A stretch of 64,000 nt of DNA from Rhodoblastus sp963710275 (GTDB lineage: Bacteria > Pseudomonadota > Alphaproteobacteria > Rhizobiales > Beijerinckiaceae). Where the stretch lies: contig CAVPZS010000002.1 in the NCBI GenBank assembly GCA_963710275.1, positions 248,001 to 312,000 on the forward strand, read 5' to 3'. The translations under genes were made by a program, and so were the position numbers. Below the pieces are notes generated by a model. The model saw only the letters and a program-made list of their open reading frames with translations, was not told where the DNA came from and searched no databases. Every line of letters begins with the position of its first letter. Position 1 is the first letter of the stretch. Positions 30,005 through 38,912 of the stretch are shown one piece after another.

Positions 30005-30943
30005 TTACCGCGCCTTCGCGCCGGCGTAGAAATCGACCGTCGCCGCCAGTCCCTGCTCGAAAGGCGTGGCCGCCCCGCCGAACCGGCCCGCGAAGCTGGA
30101 GGCGTCCACCAGATAGGGCCTGTCGGTCTGGAAGCGCATTTCGATCAGCTCGTAAACCGTCCGGTCGAACAGCCCGATGACATGCAGCAGCGGCTTCGGC
30201 AGGACGCTGATGCGCGGCGGGACGCCGAGCTTTTTCGCTGCGCTTTCGATCAGGGCGCGCAAGGTTTGCGTCGGCGCATTGGGCGCATGCCAGGCTTGGC
30301 CATAGGCGTCGGACGGCGCGTCCAGCAAAGTGACGAGGGCGCGGGCGAAGTCCGGGACATAGGTGAAATCATGGGGGTGGTCGGGCGAATAGGGAATGAG
30401 CGCCGCCTTGCCCTCAGCCAGCCTCTTGACGCCATAGGCCGACAGCACGGAATTTTCGACGTCCGGCCCGTAAAAGTCCGAGGCCCGGACGGCGACAGCT
30501 TGAACCCGCCCGTCGCCGTGCGCGGCCAGCCAGGCGCGCGTGATTTCGGCGCGGACGCGCGGCTTGCGGCCGAAATCCGTCAGGGCCATGTCCTCGACCA
30601 GCGGACGATCCTGCGGCCCGTACATGTAGAGATTGTCGGCGAAGACGAAGCGCGCCTTTGCCGCCTCGCAGGCGGCGAGCAAATTCGCGAGGGCTTTCGG
30701 CCAGGCCTGCGCCCAGATGCGGGAATCATAGGGGAAGCCGATGCAGCAGATCGCCGCCGCGCAGCCGGCGCAGGCGCGCCTGACGCTCTCGGGGTCGAGC
30801 GCGTCGGTCGCGAGAAATTCCATGCCGGCGGGTAAGGCCGCGGGCGCCTTGCGCTGGGCGATCCGCACGCGGTCCCCGCGCGCCGCAAGCAGCCGCGCTG
30901 TTTCGCGGCCGACGGCGCCATATCCGAAAATCACGACCTGCAT
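30005..30943 (-). CDS. NAD-dependent epimerase/dehydratase (atypical SDR)
   Basis: 312 residues from MQVVIFGYGAVGRETARLLA; ten further codons upstream are possible but break the canonical start. The N-terminal GYGAVGRE is a Rossmann dinucleotide loop. IGFPYDSRIWAQAWPK and ARFVFADNLYMYGPQD follow, the latter with the YMYG variant of the catalytic Tyr region. VRASDFYGPDVENSVL and the substrate domain come next. It resembles NAD(P)-binding sugar or isoflavone-reductase-like dehydrogenases; the substrate cannot be told. It ends 242 bp from hupS, same strand, and is not part of the hup operon. Confidence 0.7.
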   Translation of the reverse strand: MQVVIFGYGAVGRETARLLAARGDRVRIAQRKAPAALPAGMEFLATDALDPESVRRACAGCAAAICCIGFPYDSRIWAQAWPKALANLLAACEAAKARFVFADNLYMYGPQDRPLVEDMALTDFGRKPRVRAEITRAWLAAHGDGRVQAVAVRASDFYGPDVENSVLSAYGVKRLAEGKAALIPYSPDHPHDFTYVPDFARALVTLLDAPSDAYGQAWHAPNAPTQTLRALIESAAKKLGVPPRISVLPKPLLHVIGLFDRTVYELIEMRFQTDRPYLVDASSFAGRFGGAATPFEQGLAATVDFYAGAKAR

Positions 30944-31017
30944 GAAAGCCACTCCCGCCAGTTCGTCCGGCAAGAATGTTAATCCAGTTTACATCCGCGC
31001 GTAAAGCCCCTCGCCCC

Positions 31018-31723
31018 TCAGGAATGCCCTTCTCGCACCAGCACGGGATCGCCGCGATAGAGATCGGGAAACAGCCGCTTCAGGTTCGCCACCTTCGGCA
31101 GGTCGTTGTAGACGATATAGGGATAGGTCGGATTGAGCGCCAGGAAGTCCTGGTGATAGTCTTCCGCCGGGAAGAAGCGATGGCCGGGCTCGATCTTGGT
31201 CACGATCGCCGCATCATAGGCGCGGGCCTGGTTCAACTGCGCGACATAGGCTTTCGCCACGCGCGCCTGGTCCTCATTCTCGGGGAAGATCGCCGAGCGA
31301 TATTGCGTCCCGCGGTCGGGCCCCTGGCGGTTCAGCTGCGTCGGATCGTGGGCGACCGAGAAATAGATCTGCAGGATGCGCCCATAGCTGATCTCGCGCG
31401 GATTGAAGGTGACGCGCACCGACTCGGCGTGGCCGGTGTCGCCGCGCCCGGTCATCTCGTAATGCGCGGTCGCGGCCTCGCCGCCTTCATAGCCCGACAC
31501 CGCGCTGGTGACGCCCTTGACGTGCTGGAACACGCCCTGCACGCCCCAGAAGCAGCCGCCCGCCAGCACCACGGTCTCCGGGCCGGCCTTCGGCGTTTCG
31601 TCCTGAACCGGCGGCGGAATCACCCGCGCCTCCTCGGCCGCCCGGCGCGCAGGCGCCGAGGCCAAGAATGGCCGCCGCCGCCAAAGTCATACGCCTGATC
31701 GTTTCGCTGTATGTGCCGCGCAT
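31018..31723 (-). CDS. msrA: Peptide methionine-S-sulfoxide reductase MsrA, probably exported; frameshift near N-terminus
   Basis: The catalytic motif is AGGCFWGVQGVF. Other family blocks are TSAVSGYEGGEAATAHYEMT, GRGDTGHAESVRVTF and SVAHDPTQLNRQGPDRGTQY, then RSAIFP. The clean open frame starts only at a TTG (31665). In another frame, from the ATG at 31723, lies MRGTYSETIRRMTLAAAAIL with a lipobox-like LGAC. Removing one extra base near 31648 joins them, so MsrA would be a periplasmic lipoprotein of about 234 residues. It stands last in the set msrB, DipZ-like, msrA, 163 bp after the DipZ-like gene. Confidence 0.85.
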
Positions 31724-31886
31724 GAAACACTCCCATTTTTTGTCGAAGCCTGACCGAAAATTCGCTCGGGTGAGTCAGCTGGCGGTGATTTCGAGAACCG
31801 GAACGGAGCGGAGTTTTGTCCGTGAGCGCCGGAAGCGCAGAAATTGCCGCCAGATGGCCGCCCGAGGTGAATTTACGGCCGGCTTT

Positions 31887-33690
31887 TCAGCCGAAGGTGA
31901 AGGCGTAGGCTCGCACGCCCGGATCGAGGAATTTTATCGAAAACAGCCGGTCGCCGATGGCGCCCTGCTGGCGCACGAGCTGGTAGAGCCGCTCTCCCGT
32001 CACCACGCCCTCGCCTTGCGCATTGACGTCGGCGCCGTGGTTTTCGCCCGGAGGCGCGCCGTCGATGGTCACGACGAAATGCACGGCCTTGCCATCCTCG
32101 CCGGGGCCGAGCACCAGATGCAGGTCCCGTGCATGGAACCTGTATTCGATGACGCCGCCCGGCTTGTCGAGCGCCGCCTGTTCCGCGCCGATGGTCCAAT
32201 CGCCCGCCAGCGCCCATTGATTCAGCCGCAGGTCGCCGGCGACATAGGCGTGGCTTTCGTCCTGCGCGGCGCCGCCGGGCGAAGCGAAGTTTTCCGCCCG
32301 TTCCGCGCCGAGATAGGTTTCCGGCGATTTCACGTCGCCCATGTCCGGCGCCGCCTCGGCCCCGGTGGCCTTGACCTTGACGACATCGCCGCGCTCGCCG
32401 CCGCTCGCTTTCAGGTTCCTGCCCGCCTCGGCGAGCAATTGCCGGATGATCTTTTCGGAGCCGGCGTAATCGCCCTCGCCGAAATGGTGGTGGCGGATGC
32501 GGCCTTGCGCGTCGATGAAATAATGCGCCGGCCAGTACTGGTTGTGGAAGGCGCGCCAGATCGCATAGTCATTGTCGATCGCCACGGGATAGTCGATCTT
32601 CAGATCGGCGACCGCCGTCTTCACATTTGGCACGCTCTTCTCGAAGGCGAATTCCGGCGCATGGACGCCGATCACCACCAGACCCTGGTCGCGATACTTG
32701 TCCGCCCAGGCCCGCACATAGGGCAGCGTGCGCAGGCAATTGATGCAGGAATAGGTCCAGAAGTCGACCAGCACGACCTTGCCCTTCAACGCCTCGGCTG
32801 AGAGCGGCGGCGAGTTCAGCCACTCCACCGCGCCCGACAGCGACGGCAGCGTCCCCTCGACCGGCAAGTCGTCCGCAAGGGCCTCCTGCGGCTTCATCGC
32901 CGTCTGCTTCGGCGCCATCATCATCATGCCGGCGCCGCTGTCGCCATCCGCGACGACCGACGGCGCCGCCGCTTGCGCGTGAAACCTGTCGAGCAGCCCC
33001 TGCTCCAGTTGCGCCGTGCGCGCCGCCGAAAGGCGGGTGAGCAGACCCGTGTCGGCGCCGAGCGCAATCGCGACGACGGCGGCCACCACGACCAGCCCGA
33101 AACCGCGGCGAACCCATTCGCCCGCGCCAAGCGCGCGCTTCATGGCGGCGAAAACCCGTCCGCCGACCAGCAGCGCCAGCGCCAGCGAGGTCGCGGCGCC
33201 CAGGGCGTAGGCGAGCAGCAGGAAGGTGGTCGCGGCGCTGGCGCCTTGCAGCGCCGCGCCGGTGAGGATCAGGCCGAGGATCGGCCCGGCGCAGGGCGCC
33301 CAGAGGAAACCGGTGGCGACGCCGAGCAGCAGCGCCGAGGCGAAGCCGCCATCGCTGATCCGCCTTTTCCGACAGGCTGCCGCCCAGCGCCACCAGCGGC
33401 TTGGCCAGGCGGTCGGACAGGCCGGGAAACAGCAGCGCCAGGCCGAACAGCGCGAGCAGCGCCAGGGCGACATAGCGGCCGATGTCATTGGCGCGCGCCG
33501 CCCAGCCGCCGCCGACCGCGGCGAGCGTCGCGACGGCGGCGAAGGTCGCGGCCATGCCCGCGAGCATGGGCAGGCCCCGCCGCAGGAAGGATTTTCCGGC
33601 GCCGGCGAAGACGAAGGGCAGCACCGGCAGGATGCACGGGCTGGCGATGGTCAGGGCGCCGCCAAGAAAAGCGAGAAGGAACAGGACCAT
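31887..33690 (-). CDS. DipZ-like CcdA-thioredoxin fusion protein, one frameshift
   Basis: The N-terminal half is a CcdA/DsbD-type membrane domain: FLGGALTIASPCILPVLPF and LWAPCAGPILGLILTGAAL place a Cys in each of two inverted halves. The C-terminal half is a TlpA-like thioredoxin with CINC in LVDFWTYSCINCLRTLPYV, then VIGVHAPEFAFEKSVPNVK, and a final beta-rich domain ending GVRAYAFTFG. An extra base near 33365 splits the gene; corrected length is 600 residues. Such fusions bring reducing power from cytoplasmic thioredoxin across the membrane. The flanking msrB and msrA are the likely clients. Confidence 0.82.
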
Positions 33691-33714
33691 GACATGACTT
33701 TCTGGTGGAGGGTA

Positions 33715-34212
33715 TCAAGCGGCCCTGAACTTGAGCGCGAGCCCGTTCATGCAATAGCGCAAGCCGGTCGGCTTCGGCCCGTCGTCGAAGACATGGCCGA
33801 GATGGCCGTCGCAGCGCCGGCAATTCACCGCCGTGCGGCTCATGCCGTAGCTGTGGTCGGTCAATTCGACCACCGCCTTGTCCAGCGGCTTCCAGAAGCT
33901 GGGCCAGCCGGTGCCGCTGTCGTATTTGGTTTCCGATGCGAAAAGATCGAGATCGCAACCGGCGCAGGCGAAGGTTCCCCGGCGCTCCTCGTGGAGAAGC
34001 GGGCTGGTGAAGGCGCGCTCGGTGCCTTCCTTGCGCAGGATGGCGTATTGCTCGGGCGTCAGGATCTTGCGCCATTCCTCGTCCGTGTGTTCGACATGGC
34101 CAGCCATGGGCGCGCCCTCGGCGAAGAGAGAGCGAGGCCGAAAAGCCAGCGCGCCCGCCGCGGCGGCGAGGTTGAGCAAACCGGCCCGCAGGGCCTTGCG
34201 ACGGGTCATCAT
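33715..34212 (-). CDS. msrB: Peptide methionine-R-sulfoxide reductase MsrB, exported
   Basis: 165 residues from MMTRRKALRAGLLNLAAAAG, a twin-arginine-like signal ahead of a hydrophobic run. An in-frame upstream extension of 49 codons lacks family sequence and is rejected. Zinc Cys pairs are CAGCDLDL and CRRCDGHLGH. The catalytic region is GLRYCMNGLALKF (Cys in RYCMN). It reduces the R epimer of methionine sulfoxide. It ends 24 bp before the DipZ-like gene, suggesting one transcript. Confidence 0.9.
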   Translation of the reverse strand: MMTRRKALRAGLLNLAAAAGALAFRPRSLFAEGAPMAGHVEHTDEEWRKILTPEQYAILRKEGTERAFTSPLLHEERRGTFACAGCDLDLFASETKYDSGTGWPSFWKPLDKAVVELTDHSYGMSRTAVNCRRCDGHLGHVFDDGPKPTGLRYCMNGLALKFRAA

Positions 34213-34627
34213 GGGCGTCTCCGTTTGATTTCGTTCCTGAGCCAGATACGTGTCCGGGGGCGTCCTCGTTACAGCGCAAAGCGAGAAAAATGCGATCCAT
34301 GAGCTATTTGGGCCTGATGGCGCATTCCGCGCAAGCGACGAGCGGCGCGACTCGATCATTCTGGCGAGAGGAGAAAGAGGACGAGAGGAGAAATTGCGGC
34401 CTGACGCTGACGGCGCGTTATCTTGAGCGGCGCATCATCGCCGGCCCAAGCGCATGGACCAGGAGCGCCAGAAGGCCGCCCTCTTTCGCCGTTTCCAGCA
34501 TCTTGCAATATTGCTTTTGTTCTGATCCGCGCAAATATGCGGGAAAATCATCTTTTCTTGCGCATTTTTTTTGCGAAGCGAAGATTCGCCCCGGCAAATC
34601 CCCGATCCACATTGCGCTGATTTGCGC
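34213..34627. other. 415-bp stretch without a recognisable gene
   Basis: It lies between the msrB start and the flagellar gene stop, both on the minus strand. It contains a 12-bp direct repeat, CGAGAGGAGAAA at 34365-34376 and 34382-34393, separated by five bases, in the likely msrB promoter region. Nearer the flagellar stop is A/T-rich DNA with a T8 run (34564-34571). Short open frames here show no recognisable protein. Confidence 0.4.
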
Positions 34628-35485
34628 CTAGATATTCAGCTTGACCAGCGTGTCCATCATATCGGCGCTGGTCTTCATCGCCTGGGAATTCGACTGGAAT
34701 CCTCTTTGCGCGATGATCATGTTGGTCAGTTCCGTCGCCACATCGACGGTGGACGCCTCGAGGTTCCCGGACCGGATGGTCCCGAAACCGGCCGCGCCCG
34801 CGACATTGACCGTCGCCTCGCCCGACAGTTCGGTGAGGGAAAACACATTGCCGCTCTGCGCCGCCAGGTTGTCCGGGCTCTGCACGCTGGCCAGCGGAAC
34901 CTGGTAGGGCGTGACCGTCGCTCCGCTGGCGTTCTGGTAGGACACTTGGCCATTGGCGGCGATGGTGACCGAATTCTGCGGCGTCGCCGCGGCGATATTG
35001 ACGACCTGCATGCCGGTGAGCGCGCTCGCGTTTTGCGCCTGCACGCCCGAGGAGGCCGCGCCCATCAGGTAGAAGCCGGCGGCGTTGACGAGATTGCCGT
35101 TGGCGTCGGGCACGAAGGAGCCGGCGCGGGTCAGGAAGCATTTGCCGGTGGAGTCCGAGACGACGAAGAAGCCCTTGCCATTGACCGCAAGATCGGTGGA
35201 AGAAGCCGTGCTTTGCAGGCTTCCCTGCTGCGTCGACCGTATCACCGAATTCATGGTGACGCCGCCCGCCCCGAGCGCGGAGGCGCCGACCACCGAATTC
35301 TGGATGTTTTCGCCCGACATCGCCTGCGTCCAGTTCGGCTGGTTGACCATGGTTTCGAACCGGGTATTGACGTTCTTGTAGCCGACGGTGGTGACGTTCG
35401 ACATGTTCTGGCCGATATTGGCCAAGTAATTGGCGCCGACGGTCATCCCGCTCACGCTTGACGTCATCGAATCGTAAAGGCCCAT
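34628..35485 (-). CDS. Flagellar hook/basal-body rod family protein (FlgE/FlgF-like)
   Basis: 285 residues. It begins MGLYDSMTSSVSGMTVGANY, LANIGQNMSNVTTVGYKNV, the N-terminal rod/hook motif, and ends VDVATELTNMIIAQRGFQSN, SQAMKTSADMMDTLVKLNI, the matching C-terminal helix. In between come TDLAVNGKGFFVVSD and FLTRAGSFVPDANGNLVNAA. Full FlgE hooks usually exceed 400 residues; this is FlgF-sized but keeps hook-like termini. No other flagellar gene is in the window, so it is an isolated copy or an edge of a scattered set. Confidence 0.8.
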   Translation of the reverse strand: MGLYDSMTSSVSGMTVGANYLANIGQNMSNVTTVGYKNVNTRFETMVNQPNWTQAMSGENIQNSVVGASALGAGGVTMNSVIRSTQQGSLQSTASSTDLAVNGKGFFVVSDSTGKCFLTRAGSFVPDANGNLVNAAGFYLMGAASSGVQAQNASALTGMQVVNIAAATPQNSVTIAANGQVSYQNASGATVTPYQVPLASVQSPDNLAAQSGNVFSLTELSGEATVNVAGAAGFGTIRSGNLEASTVDVATELTNMIIAQRGFQSNSQAMKTSADMMDTLVKLNI

Positions 35486-35566
35486 GGGTTTGCTCCCGCG
35501 CGTGATCGGAAGCGATCATGACCTGCCCAGCTTGCTCGAAGCTTGGCGCTGGGAGCGAAGAAAGCC

Positions 35567-35809
35567 TCAGTGCTTCAATAATCTCTCCGGCGCGGCGTTA
35601 TCCTGCGGCGTAAAAACATCGTTCTCGACCAGTCGCGCCCATTCGGTGAGCGCGTCTGCCAGAAACATGGTTGCGTCGCGCCCGTTGAACTCCCTGCCAT
35701 GAGCCAGCAACTTCATCTGCAGGGCGAGATAATGCGCCTGCACCAGCGTATCGAGCAAAATATGTGTTTCTTCTTCGCTTTCACGATATTCCGCAACGAC
35801 ATCTTTCAT
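35567..35809 (-). CDS. Small helical protein of unknown function (80 aa)
   Basis: The ATG at 35809 (MKDVVAEYRESEEETHILLD) is the likeliest start; a much longer open frame upstream overlaps the divergent Crp/Fnr gene and is rejected. The core is TLVQAHYLALQMKLLAHGRE and ATMFLADALTEWARLVENDV, then an acidic tail. It resembles the protein at 7291-7527 in the order hydrophobic YL helix, GR, FLADxLxxW. It is divergent from the Crp/Fnr regulator, with 186 bp between the starts, and may be under its control. Confidence 0.55.
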   Translation of the reverse strand: MKDVVAEYRESEEETHILLDTLVQAHYLALQMKLLAHGREFNGRDATMFLADALTEWARLVENDVFTPQDNAAPERLLKH

Positions 35810-35995
35810 AAGCCTTAACTCTCTACAGGCAGATTGGAGCGCGAACGCTGCGTCGTCTATTCCCAGCGGACGCGACCACGGCGGCGCATCCGTCGGACAG
35901 CATAAGGCAAGATGCGGCAAAGTGAATGTTATGAGACCAACATTTTCCACCGCCCCTTGCCCGGCCCGGCCAAAGAGGGATTCGACGGCGCGCCG

Positions 35996-36721
35996 ATGAC
36001 CCAGAAGACTCCCGATATTCAAGCGATCCTGAATTCCTGTTCCGTTTTCCAGACCTTGACCGAGGCGCAGAAACGCGAACTGGCGGGCAAGGCGCGGATC
36101 GAACATTACAGCGGGCGCACCCTTCTGACCATGCGCGGCGAAACGCCGGAATATATTCGCTATATCGTCAGCGGCAGCGCCGACCTCGTCCTCTCCACCG
36201 CCGATGGCGGCTACTCCTGCCTGCCGATGTTCGAAGGCAGATGGGCGACGTGGCTGGGCTGCTTCGGCTCCGAACCCCTGGTGCATGACCTGTGGAGTTC
36301 GGCGCCCGCCATCTATGTCGCCTTTCCCTGCCGCGACATCCAGAGGGTCATCGCCAACAATGCCGACGCCTTGCGCGAAGTGATCGAACAGGTCGGGGAG
36401 TGGACGCGCTTCCTCACCGGCTGGATGCTGTCCTTCGCCGCCTATGGGCCCGAGAAACGGCTCGTCTATCTGCTGCTGCTGGCTTCCTCCGACACCTGCT
36501 CCATCGCCGTCGAGGGCCGTCCGGCCGCCGTCACCCAGACCCATATCAGCCAGCTCGGCTTCGGCTCCCGCCAGAAAGTCAGCCGGTTGCTGCGCGGCCT
36601 CGCCGACAAGGAATTGATCGAGATGAAATATGGCGGCGTGGTCATTCCCTCGCGCGCGCGGCTATTGAAATTCATTGCCGAAGACGCGCCGCGCTCGAGC
36701 ATCGACGCGAAAAAAGCCTGA
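35996..36721 (+). CDS. Crp/Fnr-family transcriptional regulator
   Basis: 241 residues from MTQKTPDIQAILNSCSVFQT; an in-frame ATG 28 codons upstream adds an unstructured leader. The cyclic-nucleotide-like beta barrel spans about residues 20-110 (YSGRTLLTMRGETPEYIRYI, VSGSADLVLS). Helix C follows at about 125-150, then a winged-helix DNA-binding domain with THISQLGFGSRQKVSRLLRG and LADKELIEMKYGGVVIPSRA. The four-Cys pattern of oxygen-sensing FNR is absent, so a ligand other than a [4Fe-4S] cluster is likely. Neighbours are unrelated housekeeping genes. Confidence 0.85.
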   Translation: MTQKTPDIQAILNSCSVFQTLTEAQKRELAGKARIEHYSGRTLLTMRGETPEYIRYIVSGSADLVLSTADGGYSCLPMFEGRWATWLGCFGSEPLVHDLWSSAPAIYVAFPCRDIQRVIANNADALREVIEQVGEWTRFLTGWMLSFAAYGPEKRLVYLLLLASSDTCSIAVEGRPAAVTQTHISQLGFGSRQKVSRLLRGLADKELIEMKYGGVVIPSRARLLKFIAEDAPRSSIDAKKA

Positions 36722-36729
36722 CGCCGCCA

Positions 36730-37182
36730 TTATGAGGCCATGGCGTCGGCCTGCCCCGGCTTGCCGCTTGCGCGCTCATTGCCTGAGCCGCCTTCCAGCC
36801 TGCGACTCTCGCGCGCCAGGATGGACTTGACATCCAGGCCGGCAATCGGCCGGCTCCGATCGGAGGGTATGTCGCCGGCCAGTTGCAGCATCAGGTAGCG
36901 GGCGCAGCACACGCGCAGGAAAGACGCGAAATTCTCCACCGCGCCTTGCGCTTCGAGCAGTTCGTCATAAAGGCGCGCCAGCATTTCGGCGACGCTCAGA
37001 CTGTCGCGCGCGGCGATTTCCTCCAGCAGGCGCCAATAGATGTTTTCCAGCCGGACGCTGGTGGAAAATCCATGCAGCCGCACCGACCGCAAGCGCGACA
37101 CCCACAAGGCGGGATCGGCATCGACGAACAATTGGCACATTTCGCGCGCCTCCGGCGTCTCGCGTGCGGCGTTCACCTGCAC
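36730..37182 (-). CDS. Ribbon-helix-helix (RHH_4-type) protein
   Basis: 150 residues. SVRLHGFSTSVRLENIYWRL, LEEIAARDSLSVAEMLARLY carries the beta strand plus two helices of the RHH_4 family, common in alphaproteobacteria. It continues FASFLRVCCARYLMLQLAG. The C-terminal 35 residues are polar and low-complexity. The N-terminal half may bind DNA as a dimer. It converges on the Crp/Fnr gene, eight bases apart. Confidence 0.7.
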   Translation of the reverse strand: MQVNAARETPEAREMCQLFVDADPALWVSRLRSVRLHGFSTSVRLENIYWRLLEEIAARDSLSVAEMLARLYDELLEAQGAVENFASFLRVCCARYLMLQLAGDIPSDRSRPIAGLDVKSILARESRRLEGGSGNERASGKPGQADAMAS

Positions 37183-37238
37183 ATGGGAGCGCGCGCGGGC
37201 TTTTGCAAACCCGCGCTTGCTGCTTCGGGGCGCGCAAT

Positions 37239-37841
37239 CTAAGCGGCGGCCCTGATCTCTTCACGGCCGATGGAAGCGCCGACGCGGGTCAGGAATTGCG
37301 CCAGCCAGGCCGGATGCGCCGGCCAGGCCGGGGCAGTGACGAGATTGCCGTCGGTCACCGCGGCGTCAATGGCGATATCGGCAAAGACGCCGCCCGCCAT
37401 CTCCACTTCCGGCCGGCAGGCCGGATAGGCCGAAACCTTGCGGCCGCGGATGACGTCGGCGGCGGCAAGGAGTTGCGCCGCATGGCAGATCGCCGCGACC
37501 GGTTTGTCCGCGGTGAAGAAGTGGCGGACCATCTCCAGCACCTTGGCGTCGAGGCGCAGATATTCCGGCGCGCGGCCGCCCGGCAGCACCAGCGCGTCAT
37601 ATCTGGCGCAGTCGATCGCGTCGAAGCTCGCGTTCAACGTGAAATTATGGCCGCGCTTTTCGCTATAGGTCTGCGCGCCTTCAAAATCATGGATCGCGGT
37701 GGCGATGGCGTCGCCGGCCTTCTTGCCGGGGCAGATGGCGTGGACGCGATGGCCGAGCGCCAGCAGCGTCTGGAACGGGACCATGACCTCGTAATCCTCG
37801 GCGAAATCGCCTGTTATCAGCAGAATGTCCTTGCCGCTCAT
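37239..37841 (-). CDS. DJ-1/PfpI-family protein
   Basis: 200 residues. The family signature is DALVLPGGRAPEYLRLD and PVAAICHAAQLLAAADVI, with the nucleophile Cys119 and the following His. Glu18 (AEDYEVM) is the conserved acid. Members act as proteases, glyoxalase-like deglycases or chaperones; the Cys-His-Glu arrangement does not settle which. It stands alone, ending 56 bp from the RHH gene start. Confidence 0.85.
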   Translation of the reverse strand: MSGKDILLITGDFAEDYEVMVPFQTLLALGHRVHAICPGKKAGDAIATAIHDFEGAQTYSEKRGHNFTLNASFDAIDCARYDALVLPGGRAPEYLRLDAKVLEMVRHFFTADKPVAAICHAAQLLAAADVIRGRKVSAYPACRPEVEMAGGVFADIAIDAAVTDGNLVTAPAWPAHPAWLAQFLTRVGASIGREEIRAAA

Positions 37842-37940
37842 GTCATCCTCCTTGCGCTGTTTTGCGCGCTTGCGGGAGGCATTATGCGGCCGCCGTTTTG
37901 CCGGGGGGTGTTACCCGGCTATCGCGGCGGAGACGAAAAA

Positions 37941-37974
37941 AAACGGCCGAGCGCAAGAATGCGCTCGGCCGTTT
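37941..37974 (-). terminator. Rho-independent terminator of secE-nusG
   Basis: AAACGGCCGAGCGC pairs perfectly over 14 bases with GCGCTCGGCCGTTT around the loop AAGAAT. On the minus strand the stem is followed by a run of eight T residues. It lies 18 bp after the nusG stop. The reverse orientation lacks a good T run, so it mainly serves nusG. Confidence 0.9.
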
Positions 37975-37992
37975 CCCTTACCAAAAAAGCAA

Positions 37993-38526
37993 TCAGGCCA
38001 TCTTGTCGACCTGGCCATATTCCAGTTCGACCGGCGTGGCGCGGCCGAAGATCGACACCGCGACCTTTACGCGCGAGCGGCTTTCGTCGACTTCCTCGAC
38101 CAAGCCCTCGAAGGAGGCGAAGGGGCCGTCGTTGACGCGCACCTTTTCGCCGATCTCGAAGGAGATCGTGGTCTTCGGGCGTTCGACGCCCTCCGCGACC
38201 TGGCCCTTGATGCGGTCGGCCTCGTGCTCGGGAATCGGCATGGGCTTGTTGTCGGAGCCGAGGAATCCCGTGACCTTGGGCGTGTTCTTGATCAGATGGA
38301 AGACATCGTCCGACAGATCGCATTTCACCAGGACATAGCCCGGGAAGAACTTGCGCTCGGAATTGAACTTCCTGCCGCGCCGGACTTCCACGACGTTTTC
38401 GGTGGGCACCAGGATTTCATCGAATTTTTCGGTCAGTCCACGCTGCGCCGCGCCTTCCCGGATCGCTTCCGCGACCTTTTTCTCGAAATTGGAATAGGCG
38501 TGGACGATATACCACCGCTTGGTCAT
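37993..38526 (-). CDS. nusG: Transcription elongation/antitermination factor NusG
   Basis: 177 residues from MTKRWYIVHAYSNFEKKVAE. The NGN domain contains GRKFNSERKFFPGYVLVKCD and VTGFLGSDNKPMPIPEHEA. The KOW domain contains GEKVRVNDGPFASFEGLVEE and VKVAVSIFGRATPVELEYGQ. NusG links RNA polymerase to Rho or to ribosomes. It lies 35 bp after secE, the conserved pair, and ends at a strong terminator. The ribosomal-protein genes that often follow are absent here. Confidence 0.95.
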   Translation of the reverse strand: MTKRWYIVHAYSNFEKKVAEAIREGAAQRGLTEKFDEILVPTENVVEVRRGRKFNSERKFFPGYVLVKCDLSDDVFHLIKNTPKVTGFLGSDNKPMPIPEHEADRIKGQVAEGVERPKTTISFEIGEKVRVNDGPFASFEGLVEEVDESRSRVKVAVSIFGRATPVELEYGQVDKMA

Positions 38527-38561
38527 GGAATTTTTCCGCGAAATATCTGGAGTGAAAGGTC

Positions 38562-38753
38562 TCAGTGGCCGAAGCTGAGGATGAAGCCGACGCCGAGACG
38601 GATGACCTGATCGACCGAAACGAAGAAAATCGCGGCCATCACCACCATCAGCGCCACCAGCCCCGTGGTGATCATGGTCTCGCGGCGGGTCGGCCAAGTC
38701 ACCTTGTTGGCCTCGGCGCGCACTTCCTGCATGTATTTAAACGGATTGGCCAT
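38562..38753 (-). CDS. secE: Preprotein translocase subunit SecE
   Basis: 63 residues from MANPFKYMQEVRAEANKVTW, the standard short bacterial SecE. PTRRETMITTGLVALMVVMA leads into the single membrane helix, followed by FFVSVDQVIRLGVGFILSF. The upstream in-frame extension has no SecE sequence. It forms the SecYEG channel. I looked for the tRNA-Trp that often precedes secE and did not find it. Confidence 0.95.
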   Translation of the reverse strand: MANPFKYMQEVRAEANKVTWPTRRETMITTGLVALMVVMAAIFFVSVDQVIRLGVGFILSFGH

Positions 38754-38912
38754 GCTTCGTCCCGACTCGTCCGCCGCCGTGTCATGAGGGATCCGGCGGG
38801 TTGCGAAAAGAAAGGCGGCGCGGGACCTTTCGGTCGCGCGCCCCATATTGGCCTCTTATAACCAAGGCCGGGCCAAGTTCAAAGGATTTTATTGACAGGC
38901 GCGAAGACGCCG

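Noticed and set aside
34290..34631. 113-codon plus-strand frame in the msrB-flagellar gap
   Set aside because: Low-complexity, no ribosome-binding site, no homology; probably chance.
35810..36544. Long minus-strand frame extending the 80-residue protein into the Crp/Fnr gene
   Set aside because: The upstream part is antisense to a clear Crp/Fnr protein and has no homology; the ATG at 35809 is preferred.
38754..38912. tRNA-Trp gene upstream of secE
   Set aside because: No cloverleaf or T-loop consensus was found; a C/G-rich inverted repeat alone is not enough.
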